A stretch of DNA of 64,000 nt from Candidatus Cloacimonadota bacterium (GTDB lineage Bacteria; Cloacimonadota; Cloacimonadia; Cloacimonadales; TCS61): the NCBI GenBank assembly GCA_030445745.1, contig JASUTE010000003.1, positions 110,321 to 174,320 of the forward strand. Direction: 5' to 3'. Shown piece after piece: positions 37,983 through 47,135 of the stretch. The notes below the pieces were generated by a model. It was not told the DNA's origin and made no database searches. It saw only the letters and a list, made by a program, of their open reading frames with translations. Made by a program: the position numbers and the translations under genes. Position 1 is the first letter of the stretch, and every line of letters starts with the position of its first letter.

Positions 37983-38894
37983 ATGAAAAGAGTAATATTT
38001 TTTCTTTTAATAATAGTTCACTTCTGCCTAACAGCACAAACTTTAGAATACCAGGTAGAAAAGCCAAACAAAATGTTTGTGGGTACACCTTTCAATGTAA
38101 ATGTACAAATTACTACTGGTGTAAATGATTCTATCTTTTCCCCACCGATAGATACATTGGATGTTTTTGTTTTGCAAAAACAGCAGCAGCTTGATGAGCT
38201 TATCTCTGAAAACAAAAGAAAAACCAGTCTAAAACTTACCTTTCAAGCGTTTGACACCGGAGAATATACATTCCCAGAATTAGAATTTACAGTAGTTTCC
38301 CCAGATAAAAAAACGAAGCTAACTACTTCTGCTTTCCAGATAAAAATAAATTCTGTTTTAGCCGATAGTAGCCAGGTTATTAAAGATATCGCTCCTCCCC
38401 AAAAACTCAGTTTAACAGCTTGGGATATCATCATTCCGATCTTGCTGCTTGGTTTTCTAATATTTGCCATCATTAACATCTACAAAGCGCTTCATAAAAG
38501 CAAGCAACCTGCTCCCCAACCCAAAATAACAGATAATCGTCCAGCTTACATAAAAGCTTTGGAATTATTGAAAAAATTGCAGCAGAAAGAACTTCTGAAA
38601 AAAGGAGAATTTCTACTTTTCTACTTTCATCTCTCCTACATTTTGCGTTTTTTCTTAGAAGAGCAATACGGCTTTAATGCAGTTGAAATGACTACTTCCG
38701 AGATTAGGCGTAACTTTTCGCCTATCCAGAAGCAAGAAAAAACCCAGGTTTTAAACTTTTTACAAAATGCAGATAAGGTCAAATTTGCCAAATACATTCC
38801 TACTCTGCAGCAAGCACATGCAGATATAAACTGGTTAGAAGGCTTCTTAAAATCCTTTGCTGAAAATCAAAACCGGGAGGATAGCGATGCTTGA
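37983..38894 (+). CDS. Membrane protein of the bat cluster, DUF4381-like
   Basis: From the ATG at 37983 this is a 303-residue protein: signal peptide to about residue 19, an extracytoplasmic beta-rich domain resembling the N-terminal part of BatD (about 20-140), a single span (about 148-170) and a cytoplasmic helical domain. Order and position between DUF58 and batA match the DUF4381-like protein of Bacteroidetes bat operons. Two earlier in-frame codons (GTG 37977, ATG 37980) are too close to AAGGG to be likely. Function unknown beyond envelope stress or aerotolerance association. Confidence 0.7.
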   Translation: MKRVIFFLLIIVHFCLTAQTLEYQVEKPNKMFVGTPFNVNVQITTGVNDSIFSPPIDTLDVFVLQKQQQLDELISENKRKTSLKLTFQAFDTGEYTFPELEFTVVSPDKKTKLTTSAFQIKINSVLADSSQVIKDIAPPQKLSLTAWDIIIPILLLGFLIFAIINIYKALHKSKQPAPQPKITDNRPAYIKALELLKKLQQKELLKKGEFLLFYFHLSYILRFFLEEQYGFNAVEMTTSEIRRNFSPIQKQEKTQVLNFLQNADKVKFAKYIPTLQQAHADINWLEGFLKSFAENQNREDSDA

Positions 38895-39876
38895 ATATGT
38901 TAATCCTAACTGGTTTTGGTTACTTTTACTAATAATCCCATATCTGCTATACGAATTGTTATGGAAAAGCAAAAAACAGCCAACCATCAGTTTTCCACAA
39001 ATAGAAATTTTGAAAAAAGCAGCTGGGAAAAATAGTTTTTGGAAATATCTGCCAATTATTTTACGAGTACTAATATTTACTTTATTAATTTTCAGTTTAG
39101 CCCGTCCCCGCCTTTCTTACAAACAGCAGGAAATTAAGGGAAAAGGCATAGATATAATGCTAACCCTGGATGTTAGTGGTAGTATGCAGGCAATAGATTT
39201 TAAGCCTACCAATCGTCTGGAAGCAGCCAAAAAAGTTGCAGCGGAATTTATCGAAAAGCGCCGCAATGATAGAATAGGATTAGTAAAATTTGCTGAAAAT
39301 GCCTATACCCAATGTCCCTTAACCCTCGATTACAATATATTAATGAGTATTTTGGAAAAAATAGAGATAAACAAGGAGGCAAATGGCACCGCTATTGGTT
39401 TGGGTTTAGCTACAGCTGTAGCTCGTTTGAAAGATTCCCAGGCAAAATCGAAAGTTATAATTTTAATTACAGATGGGCGTAACAACACTGGTGAGATATC
39501 GCCAGAAACAGCAGCTGAACTGGCTGCTACCTACGATATCAAAGTGTATCCTATCGGTGTCGGCAGCAAAAGCTTGGTCAATTTTCCCTTCCAAGTAGGA
39601 AACAGAATTCAGTACAGAAAGGTAAAAATTGAACTCGATATGGATTCCCTGAATATGATAGCAGCCAAAACAGGAACTGGAAAAGCCAGTCTGGCTACCA
39701 ATACTCAGCAACTGGAATCTATTATAGAGATGATAAACAAGATGGAAAAAAGTGAACTGAAGATAGAAAATTATTACGAATACCAGGAACTGTTCTCTTA
39801 CTTCTTAGCAGCGGCACTGCTTTTGACTTTCCTAGAATTAGCCTTAAGAACACTGATAAAATTTGCAATACCGTAG
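38887..39876 (+). CDS. batA: BatA, membrane VWA protein
   Basis: A 329-residue inner-membrane protein: two N-terminal spans (about 7-25 and 53-75), a VWA domain with an intact MIDAS (DVSGSM near 99-104) and a C-terminal span. GGGAGG six bases before the ATG at 38887 fixes the start and overlaps the previous gene by eight bases; a start ten codons earlier lacks one. BatA is paired with the following BatB, and the two probably assemble with MoxR-regulated complexes in the membrane. Confidence 0.88.
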   Translation: MLEYVNPNWFWLLLLIIPYLLYELLWKSKKQPTISFPQIEILKKAAGKNSFWKYLPIILRVLIFTLLIFSLARPRLSYKQQEIKGKGIDIMLTLDVSGSMQAIDFKPTNRLEAAKKVAAEFIEKRRNDRIGLVKFAENAYTQCPLTLDYNILMSILEKIEINKEANGTAIGLGLATAVARLKDSQAKSKVIILITDGRNNTGEISPETAAELAATYDIKVYPIGVGSKSLVNFPFQVGNRIQYRKVKIELDMDSLNMIAAKTGTGKASLATNTQQLESIIEMINKMEKSELKIENYYEYQELFSYFLAAALLLTFLELALRTLIKFAIP

Positions 39877-39885
39877 AGGATAATT

Positions 39886-40899
39886 ATGCGTTTTGCCAAT
39901 CCAAATATACTTTTTTTGCTTATCCTAATTCCAGTTTTTATCATCGTAATTGGTTTTAGTAAATTCCAATTACGGAAAAAACTAAATAAATTCGCCACCA
40001 GCAAGTTTCATGATTATATTTTGCAAAATTTTTCCAATTTTTATTGGAATTTAAAAAATGTTTTACTTCTCTTGGCTATTTTTTTCTTAATAATAGCCTT
40101 AGCTAGACCGCAGTGGGGCAAAGAGGTACAAATCGTGAAAAAAGAGGGAATTGATATAGTAATTTGTTTAGATGTTTCCAAAAGCATGAATGCCAGAGAT
40201 ATTGAACCAAACCGCCTGGAACGAGCAAAAGATCAAATAAATTTATTTTTAGACCAATTACATGGCGATCGTATTGCCCTGATCGCTTTTGCTGGGGAAA
40301 GTTTTGTGCAATGCCCCCTAACTGACGATTATGGAGCAGCAAAAATGTTTTTGGAACTGCTAGATACTGAATCGGTGCAAACTTATGGCACCGATATTGG
40401 TGGAGCTTTACAAAAGGCGATGCAGTTATTTTCAGAAAAAAATAAGCATAAAGTTATAGTTTTGGTTAGTGATGGAGAAGATTTAGTAGATAATGCGGTT
40501 AAAATAGCCAAAGAAGCATCTCAACAGGGTGCTCAGATCTATGCCCTTGGTATAGGCTCTACAGAAGGAGCACCGATTCCAGTAGAAAAGGAAAATGGCG
40601 ATATTTCCTATGCCAAAGATGATGAAGGCAATATAGTACTAACCAAGTTAGATGTCTCCACACTTTCCCAGATAGCACAAATCGGGAACGGAAAATTTTA
40701 TCCTATCACCCCACAGCAATCAGAAATATTTGCTATTTTAAAACAAATCAATCAAATTGAGAAACAGAAATTTGATAGCCGCGAATACGTACGCTATAAG
40801 GAACGTTATAATTATTTTGTAATTTTAGCCTTGGTGTTTTTATTAATTGATATTATGATAATTCCACGAAAAGAAGCAGAATATAAACGGGTTATTTAG
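39886..40899 (+). CDS. batB: BatB, membrane VWA protein
   Basis: A 337-residue paralogue of BatA: two N-terminal spans, a VWA domain with DVSKSMNARD in the MIDAS place (about 96-105), the block DRIALIAFAGESFVQCPLT, and a final span before a basic tail. Nine bases follow batA; AGAGGAT serves as ribosome binding site. As with its neighbours the function in aerotolerance is known mostly from Bacteroides fragilis mutants. Confidence 0.9.
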   Translation: MRFANPNILFLLILIPVFIIVIGFSKFQLRKKLNKFATSKFHDYILQNFSNFYWNLKNVLLLLAIFFLIIALARPQWGKEVQIVKKEGIDIVICLDVSKSMNARDIEPNRLERAKDQINLFLDQLHGDRIALIAFAGESFVQCPLTDDYGAAKMFLELLDTESVQTYGTDIGGALQKAMQLFSEKNKHKVIVLVSDGEDLVDNAVKIAKEASQQGAQIYALGIGSTEGAPIPVEKENGDISYAKDDEGNIVLTKLDVSTLSQIAQIGNGKFYPITPQQSEIFAILKQINQIEKQKFDSREYVRYKERYNYFVILALVFLLIDIMIIPRKEAEYKRVI

Positions 40900-40901
40900 C
40901 T

Positions 40902-41660
40902 ATGAAAAAAATTATAATAACATTTTTGATATTCAAGGTTGCAATTCTTTCTGCAGAAATTATTACTTATCCAAAAGTTTTGCAGAATTTAAAAGGTATA
41001 GAAAAATATGAAAACAAAGAATATGATCAAGCCGCAAATGAATTTCAAGAAAATGCTTTAAAACACCCTGATGACGGTGTTTTACAGTTCAATTCTGGTA
41101 ATGCCTATTACAAACTGGGTGATTGGGAAAAAGCTAAAAATTCTTACAAAATGGCCTTAAGAGATGATAATTTTCCTTTGAAATCAGAAGTATACCATAA
41201 CTTAGGCAATGTAAATTTCCAAGAAAAGAATTTTAAAGAAGCAATAAAGAATTATCGTAATGCTTTGCAGGCAGATCCACAGAATATGGCAGCACGCTAC
41301 AATTACGAATTAGCTTCTAAAATGCTGCAAAAGCAACAACAGCAAAAACAGCAAAATAAGCAAAACCAGGATCAAAATAAAGATAAAAACAAAGACAAGA
41401 ATAAGCAAAAACAACAGCAAGAGCAACAAAATAAAGACGAACAAAAACAAAATAAGCAAAAACAGCAGCAGCAGAACGAAAAAGAACAGAAAGAAAAAAA
41501 ATCAAAACAGGAACAACAAAAAATAAAGCCGGAAGAAAAAAAGAAAAAGCAAGATGCTGAGAAAATTTTACAAGCATTGCTACAAAAAGAAAAAGAAGAA
41601 CAAAAAAAAGCCAAACAGAAATTAGATACCACAAAGAAAAAAAGTGGTAAATACTGGTAG
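40902..41660 (+). CDS. batC: BatC, TPR protein with Lys/Gln-rich tail
   Basis: A 252-residue exported protein. A signal peptide (about 1-19) is followed by three TPR units (about 28-140). The last 110 residues are almost wholly Lys, Gln, Glu and Asn with polyQ/KQ runs, a low-complexity tail without hydrophobic segments. Bases 41330-41640 are accordingly purine-rich, and the long opposite-strand frames there are shadows. In bat operons BatC is the TPR protein thought to scaffold BatA/BatB/BatE in the periplasm. Confidence 0.84.
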   Translation: MKKIIITFLIFKVAILSAEIITYPKVLQNLKGIEKYENKEYDQAANEFQENALKHPDDGVLQFNSGNAYYKLGDWEKAKNSYKMALRDDNFPLKSEVYHNLGNVNFQEKNFKEAIKNYRNALQADPQNMAARYNYELASKMLQKQQQQKQQNKQNQDQNKDKNKDKNKQKQQQEQQNKDEQKQNKQKQQQQNEKEQKEKKSKQEQQKIKPEEKKKKQDAEKILQALLQKEKEEQKKAKQKLDTTKKKSGKYW

Positions 41661-41669
41661 GTGATTATG

Positions 41670-43439
41670 ATGAAAAAAACATTAATTTTCTGTTTACTAT
41701 TCTTGCTCTCTTCACTATTGGCAGCTTTGGAAGTTACCGCTTACGTTAATAATAGCAAGATTGGCCTGCAAGATATTTTGAAATATACGATCGAGATAAC
41801 TGGTGAGGATGCTAATAAAGTAGATGAGCCTGAGCTTCCCAACCTTACTCATTTTAGGAATTTAGGCTCTTCCCGCTCTTCTTCCTCTTCTTACAGCATC
41901 ATCAACGGCAAAGTGCAAAGCAATTTTACCATGAAATTCACCTACAACCTTAGTCCGCAAAAAACTGGAAACTTGATGCTGCCTGCAGTTAAATTCAGCT
42001 TCAAAGGAAAGCAATATTCTACTAGACCCATACGGGTTACGGTAGTGGAAGGTAGCACCGAACCGGCTCCTCCAGTAAGTAGCAATCTACGAAGAAATCC
42101 CTCATCCTCACAAAATTTGGAAGATAATTTATTTTTAGAAGCCAGTGTAAATAAACACCAGGTTTACGAATCGGAGCCAGTGATTCTTACCTACAAAATT
42201 TATACTCGTTACAATATAGAAAATATGTCCTATGCTGAAGAACCTGAGTTTAATGGGTTTTGGAAAGAAGATATCTTCAATGCACGGAATGTGAATTTCT
42301 CAGCTACTACGTTGAACGGAGTGCGTTACAACCAGATGCTGCTAAGAAAAATAGCACTTTTTCCTACAGAAACTGGGGAATTAGAAATTGAACCACTTAA
42401 AATGGATATAGATATCTATATTTCTGGACGCAGCTTTTTCGATTTTGGTAGTAGTAAACGCTATCAAATCTCCAGCAAACCTATAAAATTGGAAGTAAAG
42501 CCGCTTCCTACCGTAGGCCAACCAGAAGATTTCTCTGGGGCGGTAGGTAATTTTGAGATAAAAAGTTCTGTCAGTAAGCAACAAATACAAGCTGGTAATT
42601 CTCTTACCTATACCTTAGAAATTTCGGGAGAGGGCAACCTACGCCAATTTAGTGCTCCCAAGCTTCCCAAAGTAAATAATTTAAATTATTTAGATCCAGA
42701 AATAACAACCAATATCAATTCCGATCAAATTTCCGGGAAAAAAATTATAAAATATCTGGTTATAGGACAAGAAAAGGGGAATTATACTATCCCTGCCTTG
42801 CAATTCAGTTATTTTGATACTTCAACTAGTAAATATAAAACAATTTCCACAAAACCATACCAGATAGAAGTTACTCCAGGTAAAGCAATGAATATTGTGG
42901 GTGGTACAGCCCAGTCTGCAGTTAGAATGGAAGGCAGCGATATTGGATTCATCCGCTCGGAATTCAAATTAAAAACGTTCCAACCTTACTATAGTAAACT
43001 TACCTATTGGCTGGTTTGGCTGTTAGCTTTACTCACTATTCCTGCTACTAAGATTTATGCCAAAGAATACTATCAACTGCAAAGTGATCACTATTATGAA
43101 AGACAAAAAAAAGCAAAAAAAATCTTAAGAAAATATTTAAAAACAGCGCAACAATATGCTAATAAGGAAGATGCCGCTTTTTATGATGCAGTGCATACAG
43201 GTTTTTCCAACTATTTGGCTGATAAACTAAAAATACCACGGGGCAGTTCCACAGCAGATATAATAAAAAAATTGAGGGACAAAAATTTGCCAACAGAACT
43301 TATAGAAAAAGTAAAAACAGTTTTTGCTCACTGCAATGAAGCTAGATTCATGCCTGGAGGTTTTACAGCAGAAAATATTCACAAAGATTTCACAGAATTG
43401 AAAGAAATTATCCGCCAACTTACAAAAAAACTGAGGTAG
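41670..43439 (+). CDS. batD: BatD, oxygen-tolerance-type membrane protein
   Basis: A 589-residue protein with a signal peptide (MKKTLIFCLLFLLSSLLA), a long periplasmic part of repeated beta-sandwich units (about 20-440, including YTIEITGEDANK and LTYTLEISGEGNL repeats), one span (about 448-465) and a cytoplasmic helical end. This is the BatD (DUF-type 'oxygen tolerance') layout. Start at 41670 is preferred over a GTG nine bases and an ATG three bases upstream, because AGGTG has six-base spacing to it. Confidence 0.88.
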   Translation: MKKTLIFCLLFLLSSLLAALEVTAYVNNSKIGLQDILKYTIEITGEDANKVDEPELPNLTHFRNLGSSRSSSSSYSIINGKVQSNFTMKFTYNLSPQKTGNLMLPAVKFSFKGKQYSTRPIRVTVVEGSTEPAPPVSSNLRRNPSSSQNLEDNLFLEASVNKHQVYESEPVILTYKIYTRYNIENMSYAEEPEFNGFWKEDIFNARNVNFSATTLNGVRYNQMLLRKIALFPTETGELEIEPLKMDIDIYISGRSFFDFGSSKRYQISSKPIKLEVKPLPTVGQPEDFSGAVGNFEIKSSVSKQQIQAGNSLTYTLEISGEGNLRQFSAPKLPKVNNLNYLDPEITTNINSDQISGKKIIKYLVIGQEKGNYTIPALQFSYFDTSTSKYKTISTKPYQIEVTPGKAMNIVGGTAQSAVRMEGSDIGFIRSEFKLKTFQPYYSKLTYWLVWLLALLTIPATKIYAKEYYQLQSDHYYERQKKAKKILRKYLKTAQQYANKEDAAFYDAVHTGFSNYLADKLKIPRGSSTADIIKKLRDKNLPTELIEKVKTVFAHCNEARFMPGGFTAENIHKDFTELKEIIRQLTKKLR

Positions 43440-43441
43440 TA

Positions 43442-44212
43442 ATGAAAAAAGTAGTAATAATTTTTCTTAGTATACTTATTTTGGGAAATTTACTCGGTTT
43501 AGAGAAAAAACAACAAGTTTTACAAGAAGCTGTACAAAAATATGAACAAAATCAATATAAGCAAGCTTTAGAGCTTTTTCTGCAACTAGAAAACCAAAAT
43601 ATCATCAATTCTGAACTTTTTTACAACATTGGTAACTGCTATTATAGATTAAACAGCCTGGGAAAGGCGATATTATACTACAAAAAAGCATTAAAAGTGA
43701 AGCCCAATTTTGTTGCTGCTAAACAAAACCTGGAATTAGCACTTACATTAACTCAAGATAAACAGCAAATTGCACAAGACAGTTTTCTTAAGAATATCTG
43801 GGAAAAAATATTAAGTGGACTATCTATGAATCTTTTAGCTGTAATCTCGCTAATTTTATTTATAGGTGTGGTTTTTATTATCAATCTCATTATATTAAAA
43901 TTTTCCCAGCGCGAGAAAACATTGCCCGTGTTTTTTGCAATAATACTAACTTTCTTGCTACTCTTCTCTTTATTTTTAAGCTATATAAAATGGCAGCGCT
44001 ACACAGATGAAAGCCAGGCAGTATTGTTGGCAGATTCAGCAATTGGTTACAGCGGACCCGGAGTAGATTTTACCCGCGTTTTCACTATTCACGAAGGTAT
44101 GATATTCCAAATAGAACAACAGCAGGCGGAGTGGAGTTTGATAAAGTTGGAAAATGGCTTGGGTGGATGGATTAAAAATGGTAGTTTTGAAAAAATATTG
44201 CTTGCCAAATAA
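43442..44212 (+). CDS. batE: BatE, TPR and SH3-like protein
   Basis: A 256-residue membrane protein: signal or first span (about 3-20), two TPR units (about 25-100), two spans (about 133-155 and 160-183), then an SH3-like domain (about 195-250) with SGPGVDFTRVFTIHEGM. This order matches BatE, the last gene of bat clusters. Its start is two bases after batD. Confidence 0.87.
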   Translation: MKKVVIIFLSILILGNLLGLEKKQQVLQEAVQKYEQNQYKQALELFLQLENQNIINSELFYNIGNCYYRLNSLGKAILYYKKALKVKPNFVAAKQNLELALTLTQDKQQIAQDSFLKNIWEKILSGLSMNLLAVISLILFIGVVFIINLIILKFSQREKTLPVFFAIILTFLLLFSLFLSYIKWQRYTDESQAVLLADSAIGYSGPGVDFTRVFTIHEGMIFQIEQQQAEWSLIKLENGLGGWIKNGSFEKILLAK

Positions 44213-44237
44213 AGTATGTATCTGATAAACAGAGAGT

Positions 44238-44744
44238 ATGAAGAAAAGAATATTTACCATACCAAATCTTTTGGACTTTTTTAGGATCATAGCAGCTCCA
44301 ATTGTGGGGTGGCTTATTCTAATAGAATGGAAATACACCGTACTTTTGCTCGCTTTTGTTTTAGCTACCGACCTTTTTGACGGTTACATCGCCCGCAATT
44401 TTAATCAGAAAAGCGAGCTTGGCGAAGTTTTAGACCCACTCGCCGATAAAGTAATATTCTTTTTCGTGATTCTTCCTATTCTAATTCGAGAAGAATTACA
44501 TACTTCGCTATTGATCTTTTTGATTATAGCTATTTTATTTTTGGTATTATTTATTTTTTTAAGACCTCAATACAAAAAACGTGGCGTAGTGGTCAATTTA
44601 TTAGGAAAAGCCAGTGTTTTCATAAATTGTTTTATTTTACTGGCTATGGTGTGGGAATATCATGAGTGGATGATCTATGTGTTCATCTTCTTCTTAGCTC
44701 TTCCTCAAATAAACTATTTTTACAAGTTCATAAAAAAATTATAA
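44238..44744 (+). CDS. pgsA: CDP-alcohol phosphatidyltransferase, probably PgsA
   Basis: A 168-residue inner-membrane enzyme with four to five spans. The CDP-alcohol motif reads [27 protein letters not shown] (in blocks: DG..AR, then G...D...D) at about 43-70. The size and motif fit phosphatidylglycerophosphate synthase, acting on CDP-diacylglycerol and glycerol-3-phosphate, though other alcohols are possible. Last of the long plus-strand gene run; a gap of 25 bases separates it from batE. Confidence 0.83.
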   Translation: MKKRIFTIPNLLDFFRIIAAPIVGWLILIEWKYTVLLLAFVLATDLFDGYIARNFNQKSELGEVLDPLADKVIFFFVILPILIREELHTSLLIFLIIAILFLVLFIFLRPQYKKRGVVVNLLGKASVFINCFILLAMVWEYHEWMIYVFIFFLALPQINYFYKFIKKL

Positions 44745-44769
44745 AAAAAGCCCCGGTAAAAAACCGGAC
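44744..44769 (-). terminator. Terminator downstream of the outer-membrane protein gene
   Basis: In minus orientation a hairpin of about eight pairs (AAGTCCGGT against ACCGGGGCTT, with one bulge) around a T loop ends in a run of seven T, two bases past the stop of the minus-strand gene. The A run on the other side might also end the pgsA transcript. Confidence 0.7.
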
Positions 44770-44770
44770 T

Positions 44771-45649
44771 TCAATTTAAATTATCAGCAATCAATATTGT
44801 TTTACTTAAACCAAATCTTACTGTAACCTCGCGCGTAAATTTGTTATGTGCATTGGTTAGAAGCGGTATTGTAATTCCTACTTTGAACAAACCATAATTG
44901 GTAAGATAGTGAAGTTCTGGAGCAAAATCCAGCAGGAACATGCTAGACTCTATGGTATGCGAATCAACTTCGCCATCGGCTACTAAGATAGATTGCAATC
45001 CCAAATAACCATTGAAGTTAGGTTCAAAATCCAAAAATCCATAACGTCCCTTTAGTATTAACATATTGCCAAATTTTACTTCATCTTCGCCATTGATACG
45101 ATATTTAATATCTGCCAAAATCTCTCGGTTTTCTGTTGAAAGCAACAAATTACCAGCAGCTGTTATATCCATCGAGCCTGTTCCCATAGGAGTAGAAATA
45201 TCATTCCCGTTTACATTTATCTCTTTATCATTATCTCCTGTGGGAAGTTTTAAAGATAAATCTGCTGCATAACGGGCGTTCCACATTCCTATTTTATTGG
45301 GAAGATAATCCAAATAGGCAACCATAACTGAAGCATCGCCAATACCAATTGCACTTTTCGCTCCATCTCCACTGGTGGCAGTAATTCGCTGCAAAGGCAA
45401 ATTTGCGCCTACCACTAAATTATCTAAAGGATAAGCAAATGGAATGTTTACCGCCTGCCTGCCCGCTGAAAATTGCACTTCTGGAGCTAATTCAGGTTTT
45501 GTTAATTGAATGATTGCAATAGGACGATTAATATCATAGCTAACTGCAGGATCTGTTATAAGCTCTCCTTCAGGACTTTCCCATTCCTGCTGTGCCCAAA
45601 CTAATGAAACAACACCTATGAAAGCAAAAATAAGTATTAATTTTTTCAT
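44771..45649 (-). CDS. Outer-membrane beta-barrel protein of the MetA-phenol-degradation type
   Basis: A 292-residue exported protein with a signal peptide cut after about residue 20 (VSLVWAQQ). The rest alternates short amphipathic strands, contains SLKLPTGDND near 130 and ends in aromatic-rich strands, typical of the Phenol_MetA_deg/DUF3187-like barrel group often annotated as putative transporters. No substrate can be claimed. ATG at 45649 is preferred over the adjacent GTG. Stands at the end of a minus-strand group with YjbQ and the lipoproteins. Confidence 0.6.
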   Translation of the reverse strand: MKKLILIFAFIGVVSLVWAQQEWESPEGELITDPAVSYDINRPIAIIQLTKPELAPEVQFSAGRQAVNIPFAYPLDNLVVGANLPLQRITATSGDGAKSAIGIGDASVMVAYLDYLPNKIGMWNARYAADLSLKLPTGDNDKEINVNGNDISTPMGTGSMDITAAGNLLLSTENREILADIKYRINGEDEVKFGNMLILKGRYGFLDFEPNFNGYLGLQSILVADGEVDSHTIESSMFLLDFAPELHYLTNYGLFKVGITIPLLTNAHNKFTREVTVRFGLSKTILIADNLN

Positions 45650-45669
45650 CACTTCTCTGATCCTTTTTT

Positions 45670-46086
45670 TTATTCACCAATTATTTTAACCAAGACCCTT
45701 TTACGCCTTTTCCCATCGAATTCGCCATAAAATATCTGCTCCCAAGGGCCAAAATCTAGTTTTCCCTCTGTAATTGCTACCACTACTTCGCGTCCCATCA
45801 CAGTTCTTTTCAGGTGGGCATCGGCATTGTCTTCAAAGCCATTATGCTGATATTGGGAATAGGGCTTTTCTGGGGCTAACTTTTCCAACCATTTTTCATA
45901 ATCGTTGTGTAATCCTGGTTCATCATCATTTATAAATACACTAGCAGTAATATGCATAGCATTCACCAAACACAATCCCTCTTCTACACTGCTTTCTTGT
46001 ACACATTCTTCTACTTGCGAAGTTATGTTTATCAGCTCCCGGCGTTTGGAAGTATGGAACCATAGTTCCTTACGATAAGATTTCAC
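45670..46086 (-). CDS. YjbQ/UPF0047 family protein
   Basis: A 138-residue protein of the UPF0047 (YjbQ) family. The family blocks are all visible: [33 protein letters not shown] and [16 protein letters not shown]. Some members have weak thiamine-phosphate synthase activity, which is the origin of that name; the true job is uncertain. Twenty bases separate it from the barrel gene, with GGAGG before its start. Confidence 0.9.
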   Translation of the reverse strand: MKSYRKELWFHTSKRRELINITSQVEECVQESSVEEGLCLVNAMHITASVFINDDEPGLHNDYEKWLEKLAPEKPYSQYQHNGFEDNADAHLKRTVMGREVVVAITEGKLDFGPWEQIFYGEFDGKRRKRVLVKIIGE

Positions 46087-46097
46087 TAAAACCTCCG

Positions 46098-47123
46098 TTA
46101 TTTCAATATCATTCTGTCAAAGTAGCTGTTCAACTTATCTCGCAGCTCTCTTTTAATTTTGTTCTCTATGGTCATCACAGCTCTAGCTTCTGCTTCAGTT
46201 TCGGAAACATGGCCTTCCCTGCCTTTATCGTTGATAGTAACAAGAGTTTGAAAATTATTGTCAATAATCTCTAACTGCAATTCATAACGTACAAATATCA
46301 AATTCTGTCTTTTTAAATCGGTAGGAACAATTTCCAAACTACCACTGGCTTTTAGGAGCGGTGGGGTGCCTACTACAAAACCCATATCGGTAAGAATCTC
46401 CTTCACCAATGAAGTGATCTTATTTTCTCGATCATTTATTATCTCTATCTGAAATTTTATCTTCTGCGCAGTTTGTGTGAATTGTGTTTTAATTTCTTGG
46501 GGATTATAATTCAATTCTAAAACATCTTTAGAAACTGGAGAAATAATGGCTAGCTGTTGTATTAATGTTTGGTTCCTCGCTATTATAACATTGGCTGCAC
46601 TATAAAAGGCATACTTTTGCAAAATATCGGAACTAGCTTGTGCCTGTTTTACAAAATATTTTATTCTAGTGGAATTATCGGCGATCTTTTCTTCGTATAT
46701 GCCCGCTGTTTTCAAACGATCGATATAAGCCAGCACATGCACTTGTCCTAAATTATCGGTATAACTTTCAGCAAATTGGACATTGAAGAGTGTTTGCTGA
46801 GACCTTACATTAACGTTTTTCCTGATATTGGTCTGCTGTTCATATTCCGATTTCTCAGCGGACATCAATTCGTAATACCGTTCCGAAACTGTTTGGTCAG
46901 CAGTTATGTTAGCTTCAAAAATCTTGGCCAAATTACCAGCAGCCATATCTTCTGCGGCAGAGCGCGTATCGCCGCTTCCAACAGCTGTTAAATATCGATT
47001 TTCGGGATAAACCAACTTGGGATTTTGCAACCATTGTGGTTTCCCACCTTTGGCTGTTTTGGCCTGTACGGAACAGGCGAAAACCACAATTAAAGCCAAA
47101 ATAATAACGATTGATTTTCTCAT
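46098..47123 (-). CDS. LPP20-family secreted or lipoprotein
   Basis: A 341-residue exported protein. The signal (about 1-22) contains both a lipobox-like VFAC (Cys17) and a later AxA-type site (VQA), so lipoprotein status is uncertain. The N-terminal domain has [23 protein letters not shown] followed by [10 protein letters not shown], the LPP20 pattern; the C-terminal half is a second, unassigned domain. LPP20-type genes are often linked to LpoB-like genes, and one lies two genes upstream here. GGAGT precedes the ATG. Confidence 0.75.
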   Translation of the reverse strand: MRKSIVIILALIVVFACSVQAKTAKGGKPQWLQNPKLVYPENRYLTAVGSGDTRSAAEDMAAGNLAKIFEANITADQTVSERYYELMSAEKSEYEQQTNIRKNVNVRSQQTLFNVQFAESYTDNLGQVHVLAYIDRLKTAGIYEEKIADNSTRIKYFVKQAQASSDILQKYAFYSAANVIIARNQTLIQQLAIISPVSKDVLELNYNPQEIKTQFTQTAQKIKFQIEIINDRENKITSLVKEILTDMGFVVGTPPLLKASGSLEIVPTDLKRQNLIFVRYELQLEIIDNNFQTLVTINDKGREGHVSETEAEARAVMTIENKIKRELRDKLNSYFDRMILK

Positions 47124-47135
47124 AAGTACTCCTGC

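Noticed and set aside
38857..38886. Longer start for batA
   Set aside because: The added ten residues have no ribosome binding site and would overlap the previous gene further; GGGAGG is ideally placed for 38887.
41317..41634. Long minus-strand frames rich in Phe and Cys opposite batC
   Set aside because: They are the complement of the Lys/Gln-rich low-complexity tail, which leaves the other strand free of stops by composition alone; no start signal or family.
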